From Rebecca billardiae RCC1528 (lineage: Eukaryota > Haptophyta), in contig OZ251227.1 of NCBI GenBank assembly GCA_965240325.2, forward strand, positions 1,426,001 through 1,490,000: a DNA stretch of 64,000 nt, written 5' to 3'. The notes beneath the pieces are model-generated. The model was given only the letters and a program-made list of their open reading frames with translations, searched no databases and had not been told where the DNA came from. A program made the translations under genes and the position numbers. This document shows positions 21,701 to 32,601 of the stretch, in pieces; the first letter of the stretch is position 1, and each line of letters begins with the position of its first letter.

Positions 21701-22797
21701 AGTGAGCGCACGTCGAGCGGCGCGAGCCCAAACGACCTGCGCGCGCGCGCGGTGGAGGCGGGGCGAGGTGCGCGCAGGAAGCAGATGCGTAGCGCGTGCT
21801 GGTCAGGCGACTCCCTTCACCGCTCGCGCGCAGACGCACGCGCGTGCGCGCACGCACGCACGCGCACGCGTGCGCGCACGTGAGCACAGCTGCCAGCAGC
21901 TCGGTCGCCGCGAGCGCCACCTTGGGCACCTTGTGCGCGCTGAGCTTGAGGCAGCTGGCCTGCACGGCGGGGCCGGCGCCCGCCTCGACGAGCAGCATCG
22001 CCGCCTCCGTCGCGCGCGAGCGCACGTTCGGCCGCCCCACCAGACCCTTCTCGATCAGCGCGCCGAGCAGCGACGCAGACGCGAGCCGCTCCGCGTCCGC
22101 CACCTCCTCCGCCGCGCGCGCGAACGCGACGAGCGCGTCGAAGGCGCGCTCCTGCGCGAAGGGGTTGGAGTCGGCGATCATCTTGGGCAGCAGCGAGCCG
22201 TGCGCCACGCGCGCCGAGCCCACGTCCGCCTCCGCCGCCGCGACGATCTCGTCGTACGCGGAGCGGCGCTCCTGCCACCGCTTGCTGCCCAGCCGCTTCT
22301 CGAGCGGCATGCTCGCGATCGAGGCGGAGTCGTCGGCCGGCGGTGTGTACCCGGGCGGGTACTCGTCTGCGTGGCCGCGCGCGCGCGCGCATCGCGGACA
22401 GGGCCGGCCCGCCTAAGCGCGAAGCGCCTGCGCGTGCCACAGCCCCGCACGCTGGCCCGCCGAGCAAAGCGAGCACGCTCTCGCGTGCGCACACGCACGC
22501 GCGCGCGGGCGTGCGGGCATGCGGCGCACCTGGCATGGGGACGGATGAATTGCCACCGACGGGCATCTCCTCGAGGTCCAGCGCGGCCCCAGAGCTGGAC
22601 CCGCCCGCCTTTGGCTTGGGCGCGGGCTTGTATCCCGGCGGGTTTGCCGTCTCAAAGGGAATCTGCGTCGGCACGCCGATCGGCAGGTCGTCGAAGCTGA
22701 TCGGGTGCTCGGTCGGCTTGACGGACGGCACGGGTGGCTCCGCGCCGCGCCCGACCTTCCCGTTCACCTGCACCTCGCGCAGCGGCGAGTCTGACAT
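14797..22797 (-). CDS. XMAP215/Dis1/MOR1-family microtubule polymerase with five TOG domains (6 exons)
   Basis: Splice model on the minus strand: 22797-22530, 22366-21880, 21736-16912, 16687-16562, 16424-15105 and 14964-14797. Introns begin GTGCGC (four) or GTGGCG (one) and end CAG. The phases 1, 2, 0, 0, 0 all close, giving 2,397 residues; animal and plant homologues are about 2,000. TOG domains start near residues 109 (PLEKRLGSKRWQERRSAYDE), 377 (GWAAQLGADKWQARKAALD), 725, 1020 (CAQWKARLAAVSAARDAV) and 1335 (KCRWVHPTES..., typical of TOG5). Linkers are Ala/Pro/Gly-rich and longer than usual. The C-terminal helical domain (VVRSLSEEGSRSAVHALLGS...ALNLLVLRVLDEL) matches the family's conserved tail, and the last exon supplies RERL-ARIKSDAV. 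Family members add tubulin dimers at microtubule plus ends and are needed for spindle and basal-body function. Confidence 0.9.
16690..16760. repeat. CACACAG microsatellite inside intron 3 of the TOG gene
   Basis: ACACAGC units repeat across the intron that spans 16911-16688, close to its 3' splice site. The intron is the longest of this gene (224 nt), and the repeat accounts for the extra length. Confidence 0.8.
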
Positions 22798-23421
22798 GTC
22801 TGGCGCCGGCGTCCCGTGCGGACGTGCGGCGAGCAGGCCGGCACGGGCAGATTTGAATCCTCCTCCAAAGTCCACACGGAGCACCGGACCGCCAGGAATT
22901 TGTCCCCGTGCATCCGGACTGAATGACCTTGGAATGACCGTACTTTTTTCAAAGCGGAGGGTGGCGGCTGTGCCTCCAAGCCTCAATGGCTTGGCCGCCT
23001 CGCGAACGGCGGGCGATGCTGCTGCCCACAGAGGGCGTGCGTCGGAGGCAAGGAACCGGGCAGATGGCGCGTCGCGCGCACCGTGAGAATGCGCTCGTAA
23101 TGCTCGCCATCTTCGGCACCCTAGTTCAGTTCGGCGACAGTCCGTGACGGTCACTCAGATTCGCGGTTGCCCGAGGGCAGCGGTCGGCCTCTCGACTCTC
23201 GATCGTCAGGTACGCGTTTCCCAACGGCAAGGGACAGGGTGACCCAAGACTCAATCAGGAATGCTGATAAATTCGAATGGAGCTCAGGAGTCAGGTTCTC
23301 ATACAATGACTACACATCAATCACGGCTCATGCTATACGACACACAGTCGGGTCCGATCATCGATCATGCCGCCGTGCGCCGCGGCGGCGGACCGGCGGT
23401 GGTGACGGCCGCGCCCCGCGC
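22798..23421. other. Upstream region of the TOG gene and 3' flank of the giant receptor gene
   Basis: Both flanking genes run on the minus strand, so this 624-base gap must contain the terminator of the giant gene and the promoter of the TOG gene. Reading frames here lack protein-like composition. No discrete TATA box or repeat was seen. Confidence 0.4.
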
Positions 23422-24863
23422 TCACGCGGCGCCGATGTTGCGCAGCGCGTGCACACCGGTGGACACGGCGGTCGCGAGCAGCTCGTTGAGCGCCTCGCCC
23501 GTCGCGCCGCCCCGCGCGAGCGCGCGGTCGACGAGCACGGGCAGCACGACCATGAGCGCGATGATGAGCGGCTCCTCCACGGCGAGCGACTGCGCCTCCG
23601 CCATGCTCCAGCTGAGCAGCAGGTAGCGCGTCTGCTCGGCGCCAAAGATGAGCGAGTAGGTGAGCACGATCCACGCGAGCGCGCCGTAGATGGAGAACAT
23701 GGCCGCCCACGCAAAGGCGAAGCGCGCGCGCGGCGGCGGCGTGAGCAGCCGCAGCAGCCGCGTGCACACGCCGCGCAGCCCGCGCGCGCGCCGCGCCTCC
23801 TTGAGCGCCTCGTCCGCCACCTGCCGGTCGTACCAGCCGACCAGCTCGGCGAAGGAGATGCGCCCGTCGCCGTCGAGGTCAAACTCCTGCGCGAGCGCGC
23901 GCACGCGCGCCGGGCGCAGCCGGAAGCCGAGCGAGCGCACGAGCTCGGCGAACTCTGCGCGCTCGATCATGCCGTTGCCGTTGGCGTCATGCGCGCAGAA
24001 CTTGAGCCGCAGCAGCTCGAGGGTGTCCGCGTCGAGCGAGTGGGCGGACGCGGGCGGGAGGAGCGGCGGGAGCGGCGCGTCGGCCGGGCCCGCGCCGCGC
24101 GCGCCGCGCGCGCCGGCGGGCGGCGTCTCGAACGGCGCCCGCGCCGCCGCGCCCGGGGCCGAGGGCGGCGAGCCTGGCGGCGGCGAGGGCGGCGGCGAGG
24201 CGTCATCGTCCGAGCAAGCAGCAGCATCGGACGCGTCGCTGCACTCACTGCCCGCCGCCGCCGCCGCGGCCATCGCCTCCTCCGGGTAGACGGGCGCGGG
24301 GCCAGCGACGTCGGCCGCCCGCTCCGGGAAGACGGGCGCGACGATGGCGCCGCCCACGCTCGCGCTGCGCGGCCGGCCGTACCGCGGCGCGGACGTCGGG
24401 CGCGAGCCCGCGGTGCTGGGCCTCGAGACGAGCAGCCCAAGCGCGTCCTCTGCGTCCGGACGCAGCGGGAGGCGCGAGCCGGCGGAGGCGGCGGATGCGC
24501 CGGAGGAGCGGCAGGGCAGCGTGCGGCCGAGCGTGAGCGAGGCCGGCGGCGCCGCGGCCGCGAGCTTGTCGCTCAGCGCCTCGGCCTCCTCGCGCTCCTC
24601 CTCCCACGCGGCGGCGGCGGCGGCCGCCGCGGTGGCGCGCTCGAACGCGCACTCGGCGGCGGCGAGCTCGGCGGCGGCGCTGGGCGAGTTGCATGGCGCG
24701 GTGCGGTCGTGCGTGGCGGGCCGCGCCGCCGAGCGCACGCGCGGGGACACGCGCGCGTTGCGCGGCGCCGGCGTCGTGGTCGGGCGCGGCGAGCCGAGCG
24801 CGCCGCCGAGCGACCAGCGGCCGACGAGCGCGCCGTCGTCGCCGCCGCCGCCGCCTCCCGGGC

Positions 24864-24900
<37 letters not shown>

Positions 24901-27900
24901 TGGCGAGATCTTGGCGGCGCGGCAGCTGAACGAGCCGCCGTCGCTGCGCGCGGGCGATTCGGCGCCGAGCTCGCCCGCCGCCACGGCCGCCGCGACGGGC
25001 GTGAGCGACGGCGCGGTGCGGCCGAGCAGCGCGCACGGCGACGGCAGCGCGGCGGGCTCGGCGCGCGCGCGCGGTGAGGCGGGCCCGCTGCGCGCGCCGG
25101 GCGCGCGGCCGGCGCGCGAGCCCGGCGGCAGCGGCGAGGCGAGACTGGACGGCGCGGCGGAGGTGGCGCTTGCGGACGGGCGGCGCGAGGCGGGCGCGCC
25201 GCCGCCGCCGCCGTGCACGCTCCCCGACGTCGTGCTCGAGAGCTCCCACGGCAGCTCGGCCGGCGCAGGCGCCCGCTGCCCGTCCGCGCCGCCGTGCTGC
25301 TGCGGCTGCTGCTGCTGCAGCCGCGCCGCCTCCGCCTCGATGGCGGCGCGGAGCCAGCCGGCGGAGGCGGCCGCGCCGGGCGTGCCGCGCGCGCCGACCG
25401 AGCCCTTGCGCGGCGCGGAGAAGAAGCCGAGCGAGCCGCGCCGGCTGCTCGCGGCGGACGCCGAGCCCCAGCCCATCGAGGCCCCCCAGCCGGAGCCGCC
25501 CAGACCTCCCGAGCTGGCCTCGCGCTCGAGCCGCGCGCGCACCGACGCCTTGAACGGCGTGCGCTCCTCGCGCCGCTGCGCGAGCTCGGCGCGGAGGAAG
25601 GCGGCGAAGACGCGCTTCGAGAGCGGCGCGGCGCTGCGCCCGTACCCGAAGCGGAAGAGCAGGCGGAAGAGGCCGAGCGCGGGCACGGTGAGCGCGGCGG
25701 TGAGCAGCGCGCTCAGCAGCGCGTGCGTCAGGTTGAGCGGCGCGCCGCGCCCGCCGGCCGGCCCCTCGTCGGGCGCGTACAGCATGCAGCTGATCACGAG
25801 CGCGAGCATCGCGATCGACCAGAAGATCTGCGCGTGCTCCGTGCGCCGGCTCTCCTCGCCGTCCGCGAAGAGCACGCCGAGCAGCGAGTGCTCGGTGCAC
25901 AGCCGCGCGCACACCCTGCGCAGCAGCGCGGTGAGCGCGTGGTCTCGCTCCAGCTGCGCGTGCAGCCGCGCGGGCCGGAGCAGCTTCTCGAGCGCGCGGC
26001 GCGCGCGGCGGCCGCGCACGTGGCGCTGCACCGTGCGCGCCGCCGCGTGCCGCGTGCGCAGCGCCCACTCGTCCAGCCCGTCCAGGCGGCGCTCGAGCCG
26101 GTCCGCCCAGTCGGGCGCGTCGGCGAGCGCGGCCGCGGCGCCATCGGCGATGCGCTCGCCTCTCTCGTCGCGAGGCGTCGGCGTGAACGGCGGCGTGGAC
26201 CAGACGCGGCGCGCGCACGAGCGCGCGGCGGCCGCGGCCGCCGTGGCCGCGGCCGCGGGGCTCGGCGGCACGCGCGCCGCCGCCGCCGCCGCCGGCGGCG
26301 GCGGTGGCAGCCCCTTGAGCGCGCGCTTGAGCCGCTGGCGCCGGCCGCGCGCGTCCGCCTTGTCGCGCGCCGCCGCGAGGCCGAGCGAGACGGCGCAGCC
26401 CGCGGACATGCCGATCACGAGGGCGAAGAGCAGCGGGCTCTCGACGGCGACGTCGCGCTCGACCAGCGCGTTGAGCTCGTCCAGCCGGATGCTCTGCACC
26501 TCGAACTCGGACGCGTCCTGCGCGAGCTCGGCGCTCGAGCCGGGCACGGACACGCCCGCAAAGTCGGTCAGGTGCGTGCACGCGCACGCGAGGGCGGCCG
26601 CGCCGCCGTCGGGCCCGAGGGTCTCGCAGCCGTCGCCGAGCCACGCGGCGCTGGGCTCGTCCCACCACATGCACGCCAGGCTGGCGCCCGCGTCCGCCTG
26701 CCCCGCCAGCTCGGCCGCGCCGAACGGCACGCGCAGCTCAATCGGCGGCTGCACGGCCGAGACAGAGACGGGCGCGCCGGTGGCCGCGTCGTACAGCGTG
26801 GCGGAGAGGGTCGCGCTGCGCAGCCGCTCGCCCAGGCTGCCGTTCGTCGCGGCGGCCGGGTCGGCGTGCACGTTGTGCGCGAAGACGAGCAGCACGAGGT
26901 CGAACACACCGCCGCCCTCCGCGCGCGCGCCGCCTCCCGCGGGGAGCGCTTGGCCGTGCGAGCCGTTCGGGGCGAGCAGCGTCGCCGGGAGGCTGATCGA
27001 GCCCGCGCCGCCGGGCAGCTCGACGAGCGTGGCGTTGGCGCCGGCGGGGGGGCCGAGCCGCGCGACCGAGAGGCTGAGCGCCTCGCCGAGCAGCTGCACG
27101 CCGCCGTCGCCCGGCAGCAGCCCGGCGCGCAGCGCGCGCGCGAGCGCGCTCGCGGCGCCGACCGCGGCGCGGCTGAGCGCGGCCGCCTCTGAGGCGGAGG
27201 CCGGCTCGGCGTCGGCGGAGAGCACGGCGTCGAGCGCGGCGTGCAGCGCGGCCGCGGTGGGCGCGTCGAGCCCCACGCCCGCCGCGCCCTCCGCGAGCGC
27301 CGCGAGCTGCTCCAAGCCCGCCGCGCGCGCGCTCGGCACGCCGAGCGCCGCCGGCGGCGCGCCGCCGAGCACGGCGCCGAGCGCGGCGCCGAGCTGCGCG
27401 CGCACCTCCGCGCTCGGCGCGGCGCCGGCGGCGTCGAGCGCGGCGGCGGTGAGCGCGAGGAGCGCGTGCACGCTCTCGACCGCCGCGCCCGCGCCCGCCG
27501 CGCCGAGCAGCTCCGCCGCCGCGCCCACCAGCTGCAGCAGCTCGTCCCACGCGCCGACCGCCTCAAGCAGCGCCGCGCGCTCGAGCGCGGACGACAGCAG
27601 CGCGCTCGGCGGCCGCCCGTCCAGCTGGGCGGCGGGCGCGACCTCGAGCGGGGCGTCGGCCGTGGCGAACGCGCCGAGCGCGTCGGCGACGCGCACGCGC
27701 GCGGTGCAGTTGCCCGCGGGCAGCACCGCGCGCGCGTACGGCGCGAGCGTCGCCGCGCCCAGCGCCACTTCCGGCGCGCCGAGCGGCAGCGCGGGCGCGC
27801 GCGCAAACGCGTACCACAGCGGCAGGTCGTCCGCCTCGTCCTCCGCCCAGCCGTGCGCGCGCAGCTCGAAGCGCGTGAGCAGCGCGTGCCCCGTGCGCGG

Positions 27901-30900
27901 CTCCGCGCTCAGCGCGCCGCCAAACGGCGGCCGGTTGATCGGCACGCGCACCGAGCCTATCCCAACCGCACCGGCCGGCTGCGGCGCGCCGCCTTCGCCC
28001 TCGCCCTCGCCCTCGCCGGCGCGCGCGGGCGCGGCGCTCACGCGCAGCTCGAAGGCGTACACGCCGCCCGGCGCGAGCACGGCGCGGTGGAAGCCGAGGG
28101 AGGGCGAGGCGTCGCCCGTCGTCGTCACGCGCGCGCGGTCGGCCAGCGCCAGCCCCGCCGGGCCGAGCGCCCCGGCCGCGCCCTCGAGCAGCGCGCGCCA
28201 CGCGCGGCCCACCGACAGCGGCGCGCCCGGCGGCAGCAGCAGCGCGCGCGCCACGCGCTCCAGAGACGGCTGCTCGAGCCGGGTGTGGAGCACCAGCCGC
28301 CCCGGCTCGGCGGGGCTGAGCCACGTCGGGTTGTACTTGGCGCGCGCGAGCGGCTCGAACAGCACCGTCGGCACCGCGTGCGCCACCACGCTCACGCGCA
28401 CGGCCGCGGCGGCGGAGGCGCGGCCTGCCTTGTCGACGCGCACGCTCGCGCGGTACTCAGCCGGGGGCAGCGCGCCCGCCGGGATGCGGAGCACCGGCGC
28501 GGAGGCGTCGACGCCGCCGAGCGTGCCGTTGGCGCCCCCGCCGAGGGGCAGCGGCGCGGGCTCGCCCTCGCGCTCGAGCGCCCAGCTGAAGCTCAGGCCG
28601 GCCGCCCCCGCCTCGCCCGGCTCGTTGGGGTCGGCGCTGGCGGACGCGTCAAGCCACAGCGGCGCGCTCGCGGACGCGACGCGGTCGCCGCCCGCCAGCG
28701 CCGCGCGCACCGGCTGCACGCGCACCGCGACGCGCACGAGCGCGCTCGCGGCCTGCGCGGGCGCGTCCGCCATCGCCGCGCGCACGCGCAGCTCGTACTC
28801 GAAGCCGGCCGAGAGCGCGTGCGGCCCGAGCTGCAGCGAGGAGGAGCGCGCGCCGCCGAGCTCGGGCACGCGCGCGCCCGCGGCCGCGGCAGCGGCGCCG
28901 AGCGCGGCCGCGTCGCCGGCCGCCGCGTCGCCGTCGACGAGCAGCGCGCCCGTCGACGCGTCGCGCAGCGCGGCGAGCGCCCAGGAGAAGCCGACGCGCG
29001 GGCTGTCGCGCGGCCAGCACTCGGCGAGCTCCGCGCGCGCCGCGAGGCGCAGCGGCCGGCCCGCCGCCACCTCCACGCGCGTCGGCCCAAGCAGCCGCAC
29101 GGACGGACGTCCGTCGTGCACGACGCGCACGCGCCAGCTGGCGGGCTCGGAGCTCGCGTTGAGCAGCGGGGAGGTGACGACGAGCGAGAAGGCGTACTCG
29201 CCGCTCGTGCCCAGCCCCTCGAGCCTCGGCGCGGCCGCGCGCGCACCCAGCGCACCCAGCGCACCGCGCACCGCGCCCACCCCCTCGGCGCTCGACGCGT
29301 TCGAGTCCGCATCCCAGCGGTACGCGAGGCCAGGCGCGCCGCCGCCGCGCGAGCCCGTGCCGTCGAGCACGAGCGCGGCGCCGGGGCACGCGGAGACGTG
29401 CGCCGGCGCGGAGATGGCGGCGACGGGCGGCGCGCACGCGCCGTCCTCGCACGGCGCCGCCGGGTCGATCAGCACGCTCGCCGCCGCCGAGCCGAGCGCC
29501 TCCGCGCACGCGGGCGCGCACGCGGCGGGCCAGAGCGCGCCCGCGCGCGCGCCAACCGTCGCGCCCGCGCGCAGCGCGGTGGCCGCGGTGAGCTGCGCGA
29601 GCAGCGTCGAGTCGTCGCGCCAGCGGCAGAGCGGCTCGGCGGCGGCGCCGCCCCGCAGCAGCGCGAGCGTCTCGTCGTCGAGCACCGCGTCGCAGCGGCC
29701 GAGGTCGCTGCCCATGCCCGCGCGGTCGGTCGGCTGCGCGTCGAAGCGCAGCAGCAGCCCGGTGAGCCGCGCGTCGAAGCCAGCCCACTCGAGCGAGGGC
29801 GCGTGCAGCGGCGGCGACGGCGGCGGCGGCGGGGGCGCGGGCGGCGGGGGCGCGGGCGGCGGGTGCGCCGGCGGCGTGGGCGGCGCGCTCTCGCACGAGC
29901 CGTCGTCCACCTCCGCGCCCGAGTCGAAGTTTGGCGCCGCCGCGTGTGCGCAGCCGGCGCGCAGCAGTACGGGGAGCGCCTCGACGCCAAAGCCGAGGAC
30001 GACGGAGAGCTCCGGCAGCGAGAGCGCGCGCAGCGCGCCCACCACGTCCACGCGCTCGCCCGTCGCGCTCAGCTCGCGCGCCCAGAAGACGACGAGGATC
30101 GACGCGGCGCTCACCGAGTGCACGCGCACGTGCGCGCTCGGCACGCCCGCCACCGCGGCCGCGCGCGCCGCCGAGCCGGCGCGCTCCTCGTCTGTCGCGA
30201 GCTCCGACACGTCGCCCGAGCCGAGCACGCTGAAGTACACCTCGGGGATCGGCGCGGGGGGCAGCGGCGGCGGGTGCGGCGGGCGCGGCGGCGAGGGCGG
30301 CGGCGAGGGCGGCGGCGGCGAGGCGGGCGGCGCGCTCGGGGGCGGGCTCGAGGGCGGCGGCGGCGAGGGCGGCAGGCTCGGCGGAGGAGGTGGCGGCGCC
30401 GAGGGCGGCGGCAGCGGCGGCGGCGACGGCGGCGGCGCGGGCGGCGGCGCGGACGGCGGCGGCAGCGGCGGCGGCGCGGGCGGCGGGCGTGGCGGCGGCG
30501 GAGGCAGTGGCGGTGGCGCCGGGCTCGGCGGCGGGCGCGGCTTCCAATCGGGCGGAGGGCGTGGCGGGCTCGGCGGTGGCGGCGCGCGAGGCGACGGCGA
30601 GGGCGGCGGCGAGGGCGGAGGCGAAGGCGCCGGGCTGGGCGGCGGCGGCGGCGGCGCGCTCGGTGGCGGCGGTGGCGGCGACGACGGCGGCGGCGCGGGC
30701 GGCGGCGGCGACGGCGGCGGCAGTGGCGGAGGCGGCGGCAGAGGCGGCGCCGGTGGCGGGTGCGGAGGCGAGGGTGGCGGCGGGCTGGGCGGCGGCGAGG
30801 GCGGAGGTGACGGCGGCGAGGGCGGCGGCGGCGAGGGCGGCGGCGAGGGCGGCGGGCTCGGCGGCGGCGGGCTTGGCGGCGGCGCCGGCGGCGGGCTGGG

Positions 30901-32568
30901 CGGCGAGGGCGGCGGCGGGCTCGGCGGCGGCGAGGGCGGCGGGCTCGGTGGCGAGGGCGGTGGCGCCGGCGGCGGCGGCGACGGTGGCGGGCTCGGCGGT
31001 GGCGAGGGCGGCGGGCTCGGCGGAGGCGACGGTGGGGGGGGTGGCGAGGGCGGCGGGCGTGGCGGGAGCGGCGGCGGGCGCGGTGGCGCCGGCGGCGGCG
31101 AGCTCGGCGGTGGCGAGGGGGGCGGGGCCGGCGGCGAGGGCGGCGGCAGCGAGGGCGGCGGCGAGGGCGGCGGTGAGGGCGGCGGCGGGCTCGGCGGCGG
31201 CATCGGACGCGGCGAGGGCGGCGGCGGCGGCGCGGGCGGCGCCGGCGGCGGCGCCGGTGGCATCGGCGGCGGCGATGAGGGCGGCGGGCTCGGCGGCGGG
31301 CTCGGCGGCGATGGTGGCGGCGGTGACGGCGGCGGCGACGGCGGCGGCGACGGCGGCGGCGGGCTCGGCGGCGGCGCGGGCGGCGGGCTCGGCGGTGCGG
31401 GCGGCGGGCTCGGCGGCGGCGGCGACGGCGGCGGCGAAGGCGGCGGCGGGCTGGGCGGCGGGGCGGGCGGCGGCCTCGGCGGCAGCGGCGGCGGCGGCGG
31501 CGCCGGTGGCGGTGAGGGCGGCGGCGGGCTCGGCGGCGGCATCGGACGCGGCGAGGGCGGCGGCGGCGGCGCGGGCGGCGCTGGCGGCGGCGCCGGCGGC
31601 GTCGGCGGCGGCGATGAGGGCGGCGGGCTCGGCGGCGGGCTCGGCGGCGATGGTGGCGGCGGTGACGGCGGCGGCGACGGCGGCGGCGACGGCGGCGGCG
31701 GGCTCGGCGGCGGCGCGGGCGGCGGGCTCGGCGGTGCGGGCGGCGGGCTTGGCGGCGGCGGCGACGGCGGCGGCGACGGCGGCGGCGGGCTGGGCGGCGG
31801 GGCGGGCGGCGGCCTCGGCGGCAGCGGCGGCGGCGGCGGCGATGGCGGCGGTGAGGGCGGCGCGGGCGGCATCGGCGGCGCATCTGGAGGCGGCGGCGGC
31901 GGCGGCGACGGCGGCGGCGGCGGTGGCATCGCCGGCGGCGGCGGCGGCGGCGGGCTCGGTGGCGGCGGCGGCGGCGGGCTCGAAGGCGGGCTCGGCGGCG
32001 GCGGCGGCGGCGCATGGGGCGGCGGGCTCGGCGGCGGGCTCGGCGGCGGCGGGGGCGGCAGTGGCGGCGCGGGCGGAGGCGAGGATGGCGGGCTCGGCGG
32101 CGGGCTGGGCGGCGCCGGTGGCAAGGGTGGGCTGGGCGGCGGTGGGCTGGGCGGTGGGCTTGGTGGGGATGGCGGCGGACTTGGCGGTGGGCTCGGCGGC
32201 GAAGGCGGCGAGGGCGGGCTCGGCGGTGGTGGGCTCGGCGGCGGGCTGGGCGGCGGTGGCGGCGGGCTCGGCGGCGGGCTGGGCGGCGGGCTTGGCGGCG
32301 GCGATGGTGGTGGCGGTGGCGGCGGGCTGGGCGGCGGCGGGCTGGGCGGCGGGCTCGGCGGCGGGCTCGGCGGAGGCGGAGACGGTGGCGGGCTGGGCGG
32401 TGGCGGGCTGGGTGGCGGGCTCGGCGGCGACGATGGCGGCGGCGAAGGTGGCGGGCTCGGCGGCGGGCTCGGCGGCGGCGGCGGTGGGCTAGGCGGCGGC
32501 GGGCTGGGCGGCGGGCTGGGCGGTGGCGAGGGCGGCGGCGAGGGCGGTGGGCTGGGCGGCGGGCTGGG

Positions 32569-32601
<33 letters not shown>

